6,130 nt of DNA from CAMLQK01 sp964654135 (GTDB lineage Bacteria > Patescibacteriota > Saccharimonadia > Saccharimonadales > UBA4665), in NCBI GenBank assembly GCA_964654135.1, contig CAZZHV010000051.1:1-6130 (forward strand). The letters run 5' to 3'. Each line of letters begins with the position of its first letter. Within the stretch, counting starts at the first letter, position 1. A program made the translations under genes and the position numbers. Shown here piece by piece: positions 5,524-6,130 of this stretch. The notes under the pieces are model-generated. The model saw only the letters and a program-made list of their open reading frames with translations. It made no database searches and was not told the origin of the DNA.

Positions 5524-6129
5524 ATGGCGCGACGCAATATTCTGGCTATACTAGTGGTCTTTATAGTCAGCGGAGTAGTCCTAGGTGTGTGGCATAGAAC
5601 GGCACGACATCACGATCATTATCCTGGGGCAGCAACAACAAAACGAACTACTGCGCCTACCAGCAATGTAGCCTCCAAAGCCATTGCGGCTGGCGCTCCG
5701 AAGTACATACGAATACCCAAACTTGGACTGCAGGCAAACGTGCAGGCCGTTGGCCTTAATGCGCAAGGTAATATGGCAGCGCCCAACAAACTCACCGATG
5801 TAGCCTGGTATAAACCTGGCCCACAGCCTGGAGTTCCAGGCAATGCCGTAATAGCCGGACACTTTGGCAAACCTCATCAGACAGCATTTTGGAATCTAAA
5901 CCAACTTAAGACTAGAGACTTAGTTGAGGTTGTCGACTCAAATGGTCAGTTATTTACTTTTGAGGTAACAGCCACCGAAAGAGTGAATCCGAGTGAAGCA
6001 GAGCGTCAGCGCATCTTTGGTGCAAGTAATGCCAAGCATCTTAATCTTATTACATGCGATGGGGCGTGGAACAAACAAACCCATAGTTATGATTTACGAT
6101 TCATCGTATACACGACTATGCGCCAATAA
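5524..6129 (+). CDS. Class F-like sortase (LPxTG transpeptidase)
   Basis: This 201-residue enzyme is a membrane-anchored cysteine transpeptidase that cleaves LPxTG-type motifs and joins the protein to the envelope or to another protein. An N-terminal MARR followed by a hydrophobic helix (5-23) anchors it with the catalytic part outside. A polar linker rich in Thr, Ala and His (24-58) follows. The sortase fold runs from IRIPKLGLQANVQAVGLN (62-79) to the end. The expected triad is visible: H113 in VIAGHFG, C178 in LNLITCDG and R192 in YDLRFIVY. The stretch GNMAAPNKLTDVAWYKPGP, with PGVPGNAVIAGH after it, is typical of class F (actinobacterial-type) sortases rather than A or B. The start is taken as ATG 5524, 4 bases after the stop of the surface protein and with no clear Shine-Dalgarno, suggesting translational coupling. 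An upstream GTG at 5464 would overlap the previous gene by 56 bases and add a non-signal-like extension. The stop TAA is at 6127-6129, and any terminator lies beyond the window. Confidence 0.93.
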   Translation: MARRNILAILVVFIVSGVVLGVWHRTARHHDHYPGAATTKRTTAPTSNVASKAIAAGAPKYIRIPKLGLQANVQAVGLNAQGNMAAPNKLTDVAWYKPGPQPGVPGNAVIAGHFGKPHQTAFWNLNQLKTRDLVEVVDSNGQLFTFEVTATERVNPSEAERQRIFGASNAKHLNLITCDGAWNKQTHSYDLRFIVYTTMRQ

Positions 6130-6130
6130 A

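Noticed and set aside
1..6130. CRISPR array, tRNA, rRNA or insertion sequence
   Set aside because: I found no regularly spaced repeats, no tRNA-like cloverleaf and no transposase reading frame or terminal inverted repeats in the window.

Overview
The window reads as part of a draft (metagenome- or single-cell-style) scaffold. A 100-base run of N at 2606-2705 joins two contigs. The right part is AT-leaning (hand counts of single 60-base lines run from about 38%). It carries a Gram-positive-type cell-surface pair: a secreted DUF11-like protein with an LPGTG motif and a class F-like sortase. Next to it is an unusual compact RNB-family ribonuclease. Canonical -10 boxes sit only 7-8 bases from two start codons, which suggests leaderless transcripts. 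These traits fit a member of the Patescibacteria/CPR, Saccharibacteria being my best guess, but no rRNA or marker gene is present, so this is inference. TAA and TAG are the stops used, and nothing suggests a recoded genetic code.

Layout from left to right. Bases 1-70 hold what looks like one half of a bidirectional terminator, cut by the window edge. Bases 71-1561 (minus) encode a 496-residue protein I do not recognise, with a GTG start, a strong Shine-Dalgarno site and clearly higher GC than the rest. Bases 1562-1654 are an AT-rich spacer with a perfect 12-base palindrome. Bases 1655-2368 (minus) encode a VIT1/CCC1-family iron/manganese transporter. Bases 2388-2603 (minus) are an open frame that runs out of the N gap and is probably the true C-terminus of the ribonuclease. 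Bases 2706-4426 (minus) are the RNB ribonuclease, interrupted by the gap. Bases 4427-4592 are a divergent promoter region. Bases 4593-5519 (plus) encode the secreted LPGTG protein, and 5524-6129 (plus) the sortase, 4 bases later.

How the genes relate. The plus-strand pair looks like a surface-display operon: the sortase would recognise the LPGTG of its neighbour, although that protein lacks the usual hydrophobic anchor after the motif. On the minus strand the ribonuclease is followed within 19 bases by the transporter if the post-gap frame is its real end. The transporter also has its own extended -10 box overlapping that end. The high-GC gene at the left differs in composition and in translation signal, so it may be acquired DNA or an assembly join.

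The most interesting points are the ribonuclease architecture (RNB core without visible cold-shock or S1 domains, at least one dsRBD-like module, and a Gly where one of the four acidic active-site residues normally sits), the frame conflict across the gap, and the anchorless LPGTG protein.
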